Shown: piece by piece, positions 18,000 to 25,525 of the stretch
How the letters are laid out: each line of letters starts with the position of its first letter
Numbering within the stretch: position 1 is the stretch's first letter
Source of the DNA: Curvibacter lanceolatus ATCC 14669
Lineage (GTDB): Bacteria > Pseudomonadota > Gammaproteobacteria > Burkholderiales > Burkholderiaceae_C
Length of the DNA stretch: 64,000 bases
Direction of reading: 5' to 3'
Assembly: GCF_000381265.1 (NCBI RefSeq)
Contig: NZ_KB906256.1
Location: forward strand, 1 to 64,000
The notes under the pieces: model-generated
Seen by the model: only the letters and a program-made list of their open reading frames with translations
Told to the model about the DNA's origin: nothing
The model's database searches: none
Position numbers and translations under genes: made by a program

Positions 18000-18396
18000 A
18001 AAACCAGCTGCGCTGGCGGACGCTACAGCCGCGCACAAAGCACGGGCCGGTCTGCATCGACTTTGGTATGCGGGCGGCCACTCGATGGCGGGACTTCGTG
18101 CTGCATGGGACGAAACAGCGTTTCGCCAAGAGGTGTGGATTGCTGTTGTATTACTGCCTGCATCGGCGCTTGTCGGTAAAAACTGGGTCGAGGCAGTGTT
18201 GCTGGCTAGTACGGTCGTCGCAGTGATAGTCGTTGAGTTGTTGAATTCGGCTGTTGAGGCAGCCGTGGACCGAGTGGGTGTGGAGTGGCATGTGCTTGCG
18301 AAACGTGCCAAGGACATTGGGAGTGCAGCAGTGCTTGTGTCGCTGCTGTTATGTGGAACAGTCTGGGCAACTGCGCTCTGGTCTCGCTGGAGATAA
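17992..18396 (+). CDS. dgkA: Diacylglycerol kinase DgkA
   Basis: 134 residues, slightly longer than the usual 120. It contains the core motifs of prokaryotic DgkA: GLRAAWDETAFRQE near the N-terminus, and the conserved VELLNSAVEAAVDRV containing catalytic Glu and Asn, followed by AKDIGSAAVLVSL; three membrane segments. It phosphorylates diacylglycerol to phosphatidate in the inner membrane. Diacylglycerol is released by EptA-type transferases, and eptA lies in the same island, so a recycling role is likely. Downstream of the metal two-component genes and possibly in their transcript. Confidence 0.9.
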   Translation: MHKKPAALADATAAHKARAGLHRLWYAGGHSMAGLRAAWDETAFRQEVWIAVVLLPASALVGKNWVEAVLLASTVVAVIVVELLNSAVEAAVDRVGVEWHVLAKRAKDIGSAAVLVSLLLCGTVWATALWSRWR

Positions 18397-18583
18397 GCGG
18401 GCCGCATTCGGCATCTATCACTGTCGCATCGGGCGGCTCCGGACTCGCGGCTTAAAGCTCCCTGGCTGAAGTTCGATTTCTCAGCCGAAAAGCCCAAAGC
18501 CGCGAGAGAAAAAAACTGAGCGCGGCTTGTCCGGCAATTGTGATGGCCAACCCGCATCGGCCAAGGCCTGTTCGGGTGCCTTG

Positions 18584-18745
18584 GTTGCACGCACCGCCGC
18601 CTTTGTAGCGCGCGTAGAACTCCTTGAGGTCCAGCGCATCGACCGCGTCACTGATGAAGTACGCCAGGTGCCCCTTGGGCAGCCAGTCCTGCAGCGACGC
18701 GGGTAGCAACATCTCCTGCTGTGGTTCGCACGGGCGGTAGCTCAT
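18584..18745 (-). pseudogene. IS1182-type transposase N-terminal fragment
   Basis: MSYRPCEPQQEMLLPASLQD followed by WLPKGHLAYFISDAVDALDLKEFYARYKGGG is the standard start of IS1182-family transposases. Similarity ends after about 54 residues and the frame continues with unrelated sequence, so only the 5' end of the element is left. Confidence 0.75.
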
Positions 18746-18808
18746 GCTCAGTCAACGTTCACCACGTCTGCGCCGTCGTCAGAGACTTCCCTTCTGCCGC
18801 CCACGCTC

Positions 18809-19489
18809 CTAGCCGATGCCTTCCTCAAGCGGAAGCAGGGCCAGAAAGCCGGCAAAGAACATAGCCGTTACCCAGGGACAATCTGGTGTTTCGTGCGCTT
18901 CGATCAACAATTCCTCGGTCACGAGGTAAAACAGCGCAATCAGACCAAAGGCGAGGAAGCCGGTCCCAATGGCGCTGGGTAACAACGCCACCGGCGCTCC
19001 GAGCAAAGCCCCGATTGGCAGCAAAAGCACGAGAGCGGCTGTGATCCAGACGACCTTGGCACGAGAGCGAACACCTAGTCGAGTTCCGTTGCCACCGTCA
19101 AGCCAAGAAACAACACCTCGATGGTCAGCAGCAAGCCGACATTCGGGCCAGCCGCGAACCCGACGCCAAGCACTAGGCCATCAATCACGGATGTCGATGC
19201 AGATCACTGTCAACAGGCTGATCGCCCCTTTCGCCAACGCCCCCAAGTGCTTCACTATCAGCATAGTGACGATGCCGATTGCGCCGCCGATCACCCTGGC
19301 CCAAGGCGAGCGCCGATGCATGAAGTCGGGTAGGATTTCGCCGGCCGCTGCAACGAACACGACGCCAGCGGCGAAGTGCTGAATCGCGCTGACCAGCGTT
19401 GATCCAGGGCGCACGTTCACCGCAACTGCGGCGCTGATGATGGCGGCCACTGCCGGGATCAAGGTGTAAATCCAGGCCGAGATCGCAAT
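18809..19489 (-). pseudogene. ZIP-family metal transporter, frameshifted
   Basis: Hydrophobic ZIP-like pieces lie in three consecutive frames: IPAVAAIISAAVAVN…HFAAGVVFVAAAGEILPDFM…LLTVICIDI, then IDGLVLGVGFAAGPNVGLLLTIEVLFLGL, then GVRSRAKVVWITAALVLLLPIGALLG…ALFYLVTEELLIEAHE. The His/Glu-containing metal-site segments (HFAAG…AAGEILPD and EELLIEAHE) are visible, but two single-base shifts, near 19186 and 19080, break the gene. ZIP proteins usually import Zn2+ and other divalent cations, so loss next to efflux genes is not surprising. It begins immediately after the zinc-ribbon gene. Confidence 0.7.
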
Positions 19490-19492
19490 GAC

Positions 19493-19771
19493 TCAGATCA
19501 CCGCGTTGCCACACTGGGCACAGAATTTCGCGCCGATCGGAATGACGCTACTGCACTTCGTGCACGATGCTGGCACCAGCGATGTCCCACACTGGCCGCA
19601 AAAGCGAGCGCCTTGCGGATTGATCACTTTGCATTTCGGGCAGGTGATGCCGCTGGCCGAAGGCGCTGGATTGCGCCCCCAATCATGACTGCTGGAGTTG
19701 CCGTGGCCGTGGCTATTGCCATGCCCTCCGCCGTGTCCTCTAAAAATTCGATCAAAGATTCCCATCTTCAA
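19493..19771 (-). CDS. Double zinc-ribbon protein with His/Gly-rich N-terminus
   Basis: 92 residues. A short start (MKMGIFDRIFRGH) leads into a Gly/His/Ser-rich stretch (GGGHGNSHGHGNSSSHD) and then two zinc-ribbon units, CPKCKV…FCGQCG and CTKCSS…FCAQCG, each with two CXXC pairs. Probably a cytosolic metal-binding protein; the His-rich part could chelate Zn2+ or Cd2+. It lies 14 bases after cadA on the same strand, so it is likely expressed with the exporter. The exact role is unknown. Confidence 0.75.
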   Translation of the reverse strand: MKMGIFDRIFRGHGGGHGNSHGHGNSSSHDWGRNPAPSASGITCPKCKVINPQGARFCGQCGTSLVPASCTKCSSVIPIGAKFCAQCGNAVI

Positions 19772-19785
19772 ACTCCATATTTGGT

Positions 19786-22026
19786 TTATCGACCCGCCCG
19801 CTGCCTGAGCAACCTCAGCCCGTTAAAGACCACCAACAAGCTCGCCCCCATGTCGGCGAACACGGCCATCCACATGGAGGCATCGTCGAAGATCGCCAGC
19901 AGCAGAAACACCAACTTGATGCCCAGCGCGAGCGCGATGTTCTGCCATAGCACGGCGTGGGTGCGCCTGGACAGCCGGATCGTTTCGGGCAGGCGGCGCA
20001 GGTCGTCATTCATGACCACCACATCGGCAGCCTCCATCGCGGTGTGGGTGCCCGCGCCGCCCATAGCGAAGCCGATGTCAGCCTTCGCCAGCGCCGGGGC
20101 GTCGTTGATGCCGTCGCCAGTCATCGCCGTGACGCCCAGGCGCTGCTGAAGCTCGCCGATGGCCTGCAACTTGTCATCGGGCAGCAGGTTGCCGCGCACC
20201 TCGGCGATGCCCGCCTGGGTGCCGACGGTCTGCGCCGTCGCCAGGTTGTCCCCCGTCAGCATCACCGGCGTCACGCCCAGCACCTTCAGGTCAGCCACGG
20301 CCTGCGCAGATGAAGGTTTGATGGTGTCGGCCACCGCACAGATGGCCATGACCCGTTCGCTGCTGGCCAACAAGGTGACGGTGCGGCCAGCTTGCTCATG
20401 CAACGCAAGGCGGACTTCGAGTTCAGCCGAACACTGCCCGCGCTCTTCGATCCAGCGGTGGTTGGCCAGCACATAGGGTTGGCCGTCGATCACCCCCTGC
20501 ACGCCACGCCCGGCGACAGCCTGAAACTCGCCCACCTCTTGCGCGGCGGTCGACACGCCGTCCGCGATAGCCTTGGACACCGGGTGATCCGACCGCGCCG
20601 CGAGGCTTCTGGCCAGTTTCTCCAGCCCCTCCAGGGATTGCTTGCCGAGTCCGGCGTCCACGGGCTCGAAGGCCACCAGCTTGGGCTTGCCTTCGGTGAT
20701 GGTGCCGGTCTTGTCCAGGGCCACGACCTTGATCTTGCGCGCCTCCTCTAGGTACACACCGCCCTTGATCAGGATGCCCCGTCGCGCCCCGGCGGCCAAT
20801 CCGCTGACGACGGTGACGGGCGTGGCTATCACCAAGGCGCAGGGGCAGGCGATGACCAGCAGCACCAGGGCCTTGTAGGCGGCCTGCATCCAGGTCAGCC
20901 CCATGAGCCACGGTGCCAACAGCGCAACGGCAACGGCCAGGACGAACACCGCAGGCGTGTAAATGGCGGCGAAGCGATCCACGAAGCGCTGGGTGGGCGC
21001 GCGGGAGGACTGGGCCTGCTCGACGGCGTGGATAATGCGCGCCAGTGTGCTGTCGGACGCGGGGGCCGTGACGCGAATTTCCAACGCCGCAGCCTGGTTG
21101 ATGGTGCCGGCGAAGACTTCATCGCCGGGGCTCTTTTCCACTGGCAGGCTTTCGCCGGTCACGGGGGACTGGTCAATTGCGCTCTGGCCCAAGCTCACGA
21201 CGCCATCCAAAGGAACGCGCTCACCAGGGCGGATACGCACGGTCGCGCCCATAGTGACTTCCTTGACGCTGATGCGCGCCCATCTGCCATCGTCTTGACG
21301 CACTTCGGCCTGTTCCGGCGCGAGCGCCAGCAGGCTCTTGATGGCGCCGCGCGCGCGATCCACGGCGCGGGCCTCGATGGCTTCTGCGATGGCATACAGA
21401 GCCATGACCATTGCCGCTTCGGGCCACTGGCCGATAAGGAAAGCTCCGGTCACGGCCACGGTCATCAGTGCATTGATGTTCAAGCGGCCCTGCCGCAGCG
21501 CGGCCAGCCCCTTGCCGTAGACCGAGAAACCCGACAGCGCGATGCCCGCTGCGGCCAGCGCCATTCCCAACGCCTTGACAGGCATACTGTCTGGAAAGGC
21601 GAATGCTAAGCCCTCGGCCACCACAGCAAGCCCCAAGGCACCCAGCGACTTGCCCCACGTCGTCCAAAAGCCCGCTGGCGAGGTGGTCGCAGCAGTGGCC
21701 GATGGGCCTGTACCGCCGAGAGGTTCCGGCTTGAAGCCCGCCTTGCGGATCGCGTCCAGCGCCTGCTGCAAGGCAGGACCATCGGCGGCAATGGCCAGTT
21801 CGCGGTCGCCCAGGTTAAATTTCAGGCCACGAATCCCCGCCATGCCATCCAGGGTGCGGCGGATCTCCGATTCCTCGTTGGCGCAGTCCATGTTTGCTAT
21901 GCGAAATCGCTGCGGCTCGGGAGTCATTGCATCAGACGCCGCAGGCTCGCGCACCGCAGGCGCTGCTGCGCTTCCACTCCCGCAGCAGGCAGCATCGGCG
22001 TGTTGGTTTTGGTGGGCAGGGCTCAT
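19786..22026 (-). CDS. cadA: Cd2+/Zn2+/Pb2+-exporting P1B-type ATPase
   Basis: 746 residues. The His/Cys-containing N-terminus has an HMA-like domain in which the usual CXXC is replaced by NMDCANEE (46-53), a metal site of Zn/Cd/Pb pumps. Membrane segments follow, then the actuator TGES (290-293), the membrane metal site CPC (394-396), the phosphorylation site DKTGT (438-442), the HP motif (481-482) and GDGINDAPALAKADIGFAMG. It exports soft divalent metals from the cytoplasm to the periplasm, complementing CzcCBA. Divergent from cadR, with a MerR-type promoter in between. Confidence 0.92.
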   Translation of the reverse strand: MSPAHQNQHADAACCGSGSAAAPAVREPAASDAMTPEPQRFRIANMDCANEESEIRRTLDGMAGIRGLKFNLGDRELAIAADGPALQQALDAIRKAGFKPEPLGGTGPSATAATTSPAGFWTTWGKSLGALGLAVVAEGLAFAFPDSMPVKALGMALAAAGIALSGFSVYGKGLAALRQGRLNINALMTVAVTGAFLIGQWPEAAMVMALYAIAEAIEARAVDRARGAIKSLLALAPEQAEVRQDDGRWARISVKEVTMGATVRIRPGERVPLDGVVSLGQSAIDQSPVTGESLPVEKSPGDEVFAGTINQAAALEIRVTAPASDSTLARIIHAVEQAQSSRAPTQRFVDRFAAIYTPAVFVLAVAVALLAPWLMGLTWMQAAYKALVLLVIACPCALVIATPVTVVSGLAAGARRGILIKGGVYLEEARKIKVVALDKTGTITEGKPKLVAFEPVDAGLGKQSLEGLEKLARSLAARSDHPVSKAIADGVSTAAQEVGEFQAVAGRGVQGVIDGQPYVLANHRWIEERGQCSAELEVRLALHEQAGRTVTLLASSERVMAICAVADTIKPSSAQAVADLKVLGVTPVMLTGDNLATAQTVGTQAGIAEVRGNLLPDDKLQAIGELQQRLGVTAMTGDGINDAPALAKADIGFAMGGAGTHTAMEAADVVVMNDDLRRLPETIRLSRRTHAVLWQNIALALGIKLVFLLLAIFDDASMWMAVFADMGASLLVVFNGLRLLRQRAGR

Positions 22027-22047
22027 GAAAATCTCCTTGTCAGGTGG

Positions 22048-22078
22048 ATTAGAAACCCTATACCAACTACAGAGTCAA
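22048..22078 (-). promoter_or_regulatory. MerR-type promoter/operator of cadA
   Basis: On the minus strand TTGACT (-35) and TCTAAT (-10) are separated by 19 bases instead of 17, the hallmark of MerR-family regulated promoters. The spacer contains the dyad ACTCTGTAGTTGGTATAGGGT, very close to operators of CadR, PbrR and ZntR. It lies 22 bases upstream of the cadA start. Confidence 0.85.
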
Positions 22079-22132
22079 GAGCTTAAATACAATGAGTTCC
22101 AAGGTAAACCTGCCACCGCCCAAGGTGAAGCC

Positions 22133-22588
22133 ATGAAAATCGGTGAACTGGCCAAGGCCACACATACTCAGGTAGAGACGATCCGGTACTACGAGCGCGA
22201 AGGCTTGCTGCCGGAAGCGGCCCGTACTGGCAGTAACTACCGCATCTACACAGACGAACACGTTGCCCGACTGTCCTTCGTCAGGTATTGCAGGAGGTTG
22301 GACATGACGCTAGATGAAATCCGGGTACTGCTGCGCGTCAAGGACGCTCCGAACAAGAACTGCGACCAAGTGAACGACCTGCTTGACGAGCACATCGACC
22401 ATGTAGCCCTCCGCATCAATGAATTAAAAGCACTGGAATGTCAGCTCAAGATTTTGCGGGAAAGCTGCCGCGAATCCCAGTTGGCCAACCAGTGCGGTAT
22501 TCTGACCCAGCTGTCCACGGCATCGCAGCATCTACATGAGCCAACGGCGCGCATGGGGCACGTTCATAGAGCACACGATCTCAAGTGA
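22133..22588 (+). CDS. cadR: MerR-family Cd/Pb-responsive regulator
   Basis: 151 residues from ATG 22133. The N-terminal MerR winged helix (MKIGELAKATHTQVETIRYY) is followed by the long dimerisation helix. Metal-site Cys residues fit the CadR/PbrR pattern: Cys in PNKNCDQVN (about 79), RESC and NQCGIL. The C-terminal end is His-containing (HLHEPTARMGHVHRAHDLK), as in CadR. It represses cadA and, when metal-bound, activates it from the divergent 19-bp-spacer promoter. The same promoter region probably serves cadR itself. Confidence 0.9.
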   Translation: MKIGELAKATHTQVETIRYYEREGLLPEAARTGSNYRIYTDEHVARLSFVRYCRRLDMTLDEIRVLLRVKDAPNKNCDQVNDLLDEHIDHVALRINELKALECQLKILRESCRESQLANQCGILTQLSTASQHLHEPTARMGHVHRAHDLK

Positions 22589-22604
22589 CTCCCCCAAAGG
22601 AGTC
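22587..22604 (+). repeat. Small hairpin after cadR
   Basis: GACTCC-CCCAAA-GGAGTC begins at the cadR stop codon. There is no T-run, so it is at best a weak terminator. Confidence 0.4.
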
Positions 22605-22908
22605 GTGAGCTATCTCCTGATTCCACCATCAAGAGTTGCTTATATGGACACCGCCCGGATTACAAGTGACTTGGATGCGTGAGGGATCGGGAGGACGGGC
22701 TGCAGTCTTATGTCCTGCCTGTTGTGCAGGCGTTGCCTGCTGGCCCTGATGGCATTCGCTGATGAGGTTCCCATCTAACACTCGAGCTCGATGCTCTTGG
22801 CTCTTATCGGAGTATCCCCATCACGGTCCAACCTATCTGGCCCATCACACATTTGACGTCGCTTGCTCTCCTCAAACAGTGGTTCTTAAATTTCCGATCA
22901 AGGCCTCG
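22605..22908. other. IS debris, no gene
   Basis: Contains the second copy of the 29-bp repeat and the sequence CCATCTAACAC at 22771-22781, which recurs at 23513-23523 at the truncated end of the IS110-type gene. No frame is convincing. Most likely the tail of one or more insertion sequences. Confidence 0.45.
22638..22666 (+). repeat. 29-bp dispersed repeat, copy B
   Basis: Identical to the minus strand of 3594-3622 (GCTTATATGGACACC… to …GGATTACAAG). Similarity extends to TGGATGC at 22678 with two mismatches. Confidence 0.7.
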
Positions 22909-23523
22909 TCATACGGTTCCCTGCCATGCATTGGTGTTCCCAGGCTGACCCTTGATGAGCACAGCCCAGATGGTGCGCGCCAGTTTGTTGGCGATCGCGG
23001 CGACCACGACGTTGTGTGGCCGGCGTTTGACCAGTTCCGTCAGCCATGGCCACGTGCTGCCTTCTTTGCATTTGAGTGCCACTGACCGTGCGGCATGCAT
23101 CAGCAGTGTTCTCAGGTATGCATCACCTCGCTTGCTGATACCCAGCTGCCTGATGCGGCCCCCAGTCCCGGTTTGCCGAGGCACAAGACCAACCCAGGCA
23201 GAGAACTCCCTGGCATCTTTGAACGCTCGCGGGTCGCCCATGCTGGCCACGACCGCCGTTGCAGTAAGTAGCCCCACGCCTGGAATCTGCGCGATGGCCT
23301 GACACGAAGGGGATTCGCGCAATTGCTGCGCCAGCCTGCGCTCGATCCTATCAATGTCTTCAGCAATCTGTTTGATGCGTCGCACCTGCTCATCCAAACT
23401 GTCCATCAGCATGGCCGGCAAACGCTGCCCTGCTTCGTTCAACGTGTCTGGCAGCGCCAGGAGTAGTTGCCTATGCCCCTCAGGTAGGACGATGCCGAGC
23501 TCGTACAGAATGCCATCTAACAC
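22909..23523 (-). pseudogene. IS110/IS1111-type transposase, N-terminally truncated
   Basis: 204 residues matching the C-terminal two-thirds of IS110-family transposases: RRIKQIAEDIDRIERRLAQQ, the helix-hairpin-helix-like IAQIPGVGLLTATAVVASMGDP and the Transposase_20 core FSAWVGLVPRQTGTGGRIRQLG…GDAYLRTLLMHAARS. The N-terminal RuvC-like DEDD domain, which holds most catalytic residues, is missing, so it is inactive. An 11-bp direct repeat (CCATCTAACAC) marks both sides of the fragment. Its insertion or rearrangement probably cut the gene at 23574. Confidence 0.75.
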
Positions 23524-23573
23524 GACTCACTTCTGAAGGCCTGCGGAGCAGGTATGCTCTGCGCCCCCAACCA

Positions 23574-23777
23574 ATGCCCTCGCAAGGGATTGCAGGCAAA
23601 CTGACGGTACTTCAGGGAGATCAGAAGAGCGAGGTGGAGGTGAAGGCAAGCAGTGAAAACAAACTGCGCACAGAAGGCGTGAAAATCGTCCCCGGAACCA
23701 AGATCGTTGCAGTACTCAACAACATCCATGGCAAAGCACGTTACCGTGCGTTTCTCGGTGAAATGAGGCCCCAATGA
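23574..23777 (+). pseudogene. C-terminal part of a small periplasmic metal-resistance protein
   Basis: 67 residues with a GKLTVLQGDQKSEVEVKAS start and LRTEGVKIVPGTKIVAVLN end, which resembles the C-terminal half of small secreted proteins often found in metal-resistance clusters. No signal peptide remains and the region upstream is IS110 debris, so the N-terminal half has probably been lost. Its stop overlaps the start of the EamA transporter gene by four bases (ATGA), meaning the two were translated together. Confidence 0.5.
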
Positions 23778-24829
23778 ACCGACACATTCTCAACCTTCCT
23801 GCACTACAAGGCGGCTTTCTGGCGCTGCTTGCCGCAGCACTCTTCGGTGTGAGCACGCCGCTGGTGCAGAAATTGGGCATGGGCATGGGTCCCTTCTCGA
23901 CGGCAGCACTGCTCTATGCCGGAGCTGCCGGCATTGGAGCGCTGCTTCGCCAACCGGCAGAAAAAGAGGCTCGCTTGCTGCGTTCGGATTGGCCTCGCCT
24001 GATCGCCGTGGCATTGTTCGGAGCGGTGATCGCACCCGTGGCCATGGCGTGGGGCCTGCAGCGAGCCAGCGGCACCGGAGCCTCGCTGATGTTGACCCTG
24101 GAGGCACTGTTCACGGCAGTGCTTGCCTGGCGTCTTTATGGCGAGACCATGGACCGCAGAGTCTGGGCAGCCGTGCTGCTGTTGCTCGGTGGTGGCATCG
24201 CTTTGGTTTTGGATCAAAGTCAGAGCGGCAGCAGCCAACTCTGGGGCTTGGTGGCGGTCATGGTGGCCACCGTTGCCTGGGGGATGGATAACACGTTGTC
24301 GCGAGCCCTGGCTGAGCGCGATCCCGGGCAAGTGGTACTCGCTAAAGCTGTGCTGGGTGTCACCGCCACGGGTAGCCTGGCCGTGCTGACTGGGGAGCCC
24401 TTACCGGGCGCAGGGGCTGCCTTGGGCCTGATGGCTGTTGGGGTGAGCTGCTACGGGCTGAGCCTGCGCTTTTACCTATTGGCGCAACGGGCCTTCGGAG
24501 CCGCCCGCACGGGATCTATTTTCGCGTTCGTACCCTTCATCGGTGCCGCCTTGGCGATCCTGCTGGGAGATCGGTCTGGTGGATGGGGCATGGTGTTGGG
24601 TGGTGCGCTGATGTTGGTCGGCGTTCTCGTCCACCTGATGGAGTCCCATCACCACGAGCATGATCATGTGGCCTTGAAACATGAGCATGCCCACACCCAT
24701 GCGGATGGCCACCATGACCATGTTCACGACCCCATGCCGACGGGGCAACACAGCCACCTTCATACCCACACGCCGATGCGACACAGACATGCTCATGTGC
24801 CCGACGTTCACCACGCGCATCCCCATTGA
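23774..24829 (+). CDS. EamA/DMT-family transporter with His-rich tail
   Basis: 351 residues. Ten hydrophobic segments form two EamA repeats (first about 10-150, second about 158-290; ALFGVSTPLVQKLGMGMGP and VAWGMDNTLSRALAE are typical). After residue 290 comes a tail of about 60 residues in which His is by far the commonest residue (ESHHHEHDHVALKHEHAHTH and further blocks), an obvious metal-binding cytosolic or periplasmic extension. Plausibly a divalent-metal transporter; direction and substrate cannot be told. The start overlaps the preceding periplasmic-protein remnant. Confidence 0.8.
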   Translation: MNRHILNLPALQGGFLALLAAALFGVSTPLVQKLGMGMGPFSTAALLYAGAAGIGALLRQPAEKEARLLRSDWPRLIAVALFGAVIAPVAMAWGLQRASGTGASLMLTLEALFTAVLAWRLYGETMDRRVWAAVLLLLGGGIALVLDQSQSGSSQLWGLVAVMVATVAWGMDNTLSRALAERDPGQVVLAKAVLGVTATGSLAVLTGEPLPGAGAALGLMAVGVSCYGLSLRFYLLAQRAFGAARTGSIFAFVPFIGAALAILLGDRSGGWGMVLGGALMLVGVLVHLMESHHHEHDHVALKHEHAHTHADGHHDHVHDPMPTGQHSHLHTHTPMRHRHAHVPDVHHAHPH

Positions 24830-24940
24830 CGTGCCTGCGCGGGTTGATCCCGCCCCTGCCGTTCGACCGATTCAATCAAGTACCCTGGGGCTGCGGGCAA
24901 ATAGTTCACGGCGCCGGCATCAATCTTTCTGTGGCATCGG

Positions 24941-25244
24941 CCGTATCAAACCTCGGTACGCCACGAAACGGTCGTCCCGATATTGAAGTTCATCTCCGAT
25001 ACGCACGACGCGATAACAGACGGGCTCGTCCTTGCTGATCTCGGGCTGCAGCAAGCAGAGTCTGTCGCCCCTGATCGACCAGCGTGCGGGCCTGCGTCGG
25101 CCGTTCTCTGAGCGTTCGACGCGCCCATCTGAAAAGTATTTTTGCCCCCAATGGTGCTCATCGGTCAACGTACTTGTCGCTGATGGCCGCACGGATCTGC
25201 GGACCGGTGCCGTCACAGCACCCCAAAAGCCTGACACCAGAATG
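24941..25244 (-). pseudogene. Fragment of an unknown small protein fused to the chrB remnant
   Basis: The minus strand encodes SGVRLLGCCDGTGPQIRAA in one frame and EHHWGQKYFSDGRVERSENG with GRWSI-like and GDRLCLLQPEISKDEPVCYRV pieces in another. They appear to belong to one protein broken by a frameshift near 25160. I do not know the family. It is joined directly to the truncated ChrB domain, so a deletion probably fused two genes. Confidence 0.45.
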
Positions 25245-25525
25245 CCGACGAAGCAATCGCTGACGTTCGGCTGCGGGAAGTGCGGGTAGAGGCTGGCGGG
25301 CTTGTGCCAACTCCTCCAGCCAGGGCGTGTAGTCAGCCCCCCGATCAAACAGTGCGTGGAAGGCCGCTTGCTCGACCATGTCACGGGTGTGCACGTGCAG
25401 CAGCCAGGCTTGTCCATCCTCCTGCAGGGCATCGTCGGCAAGTGCTTGCAGTTGGGTGGCCTGCTCCACGTGAGCAGGCAGCAGGTAGGTACCGTCACGC
25501 AGTGCAGCACAGCCCAGTGCCTTAA

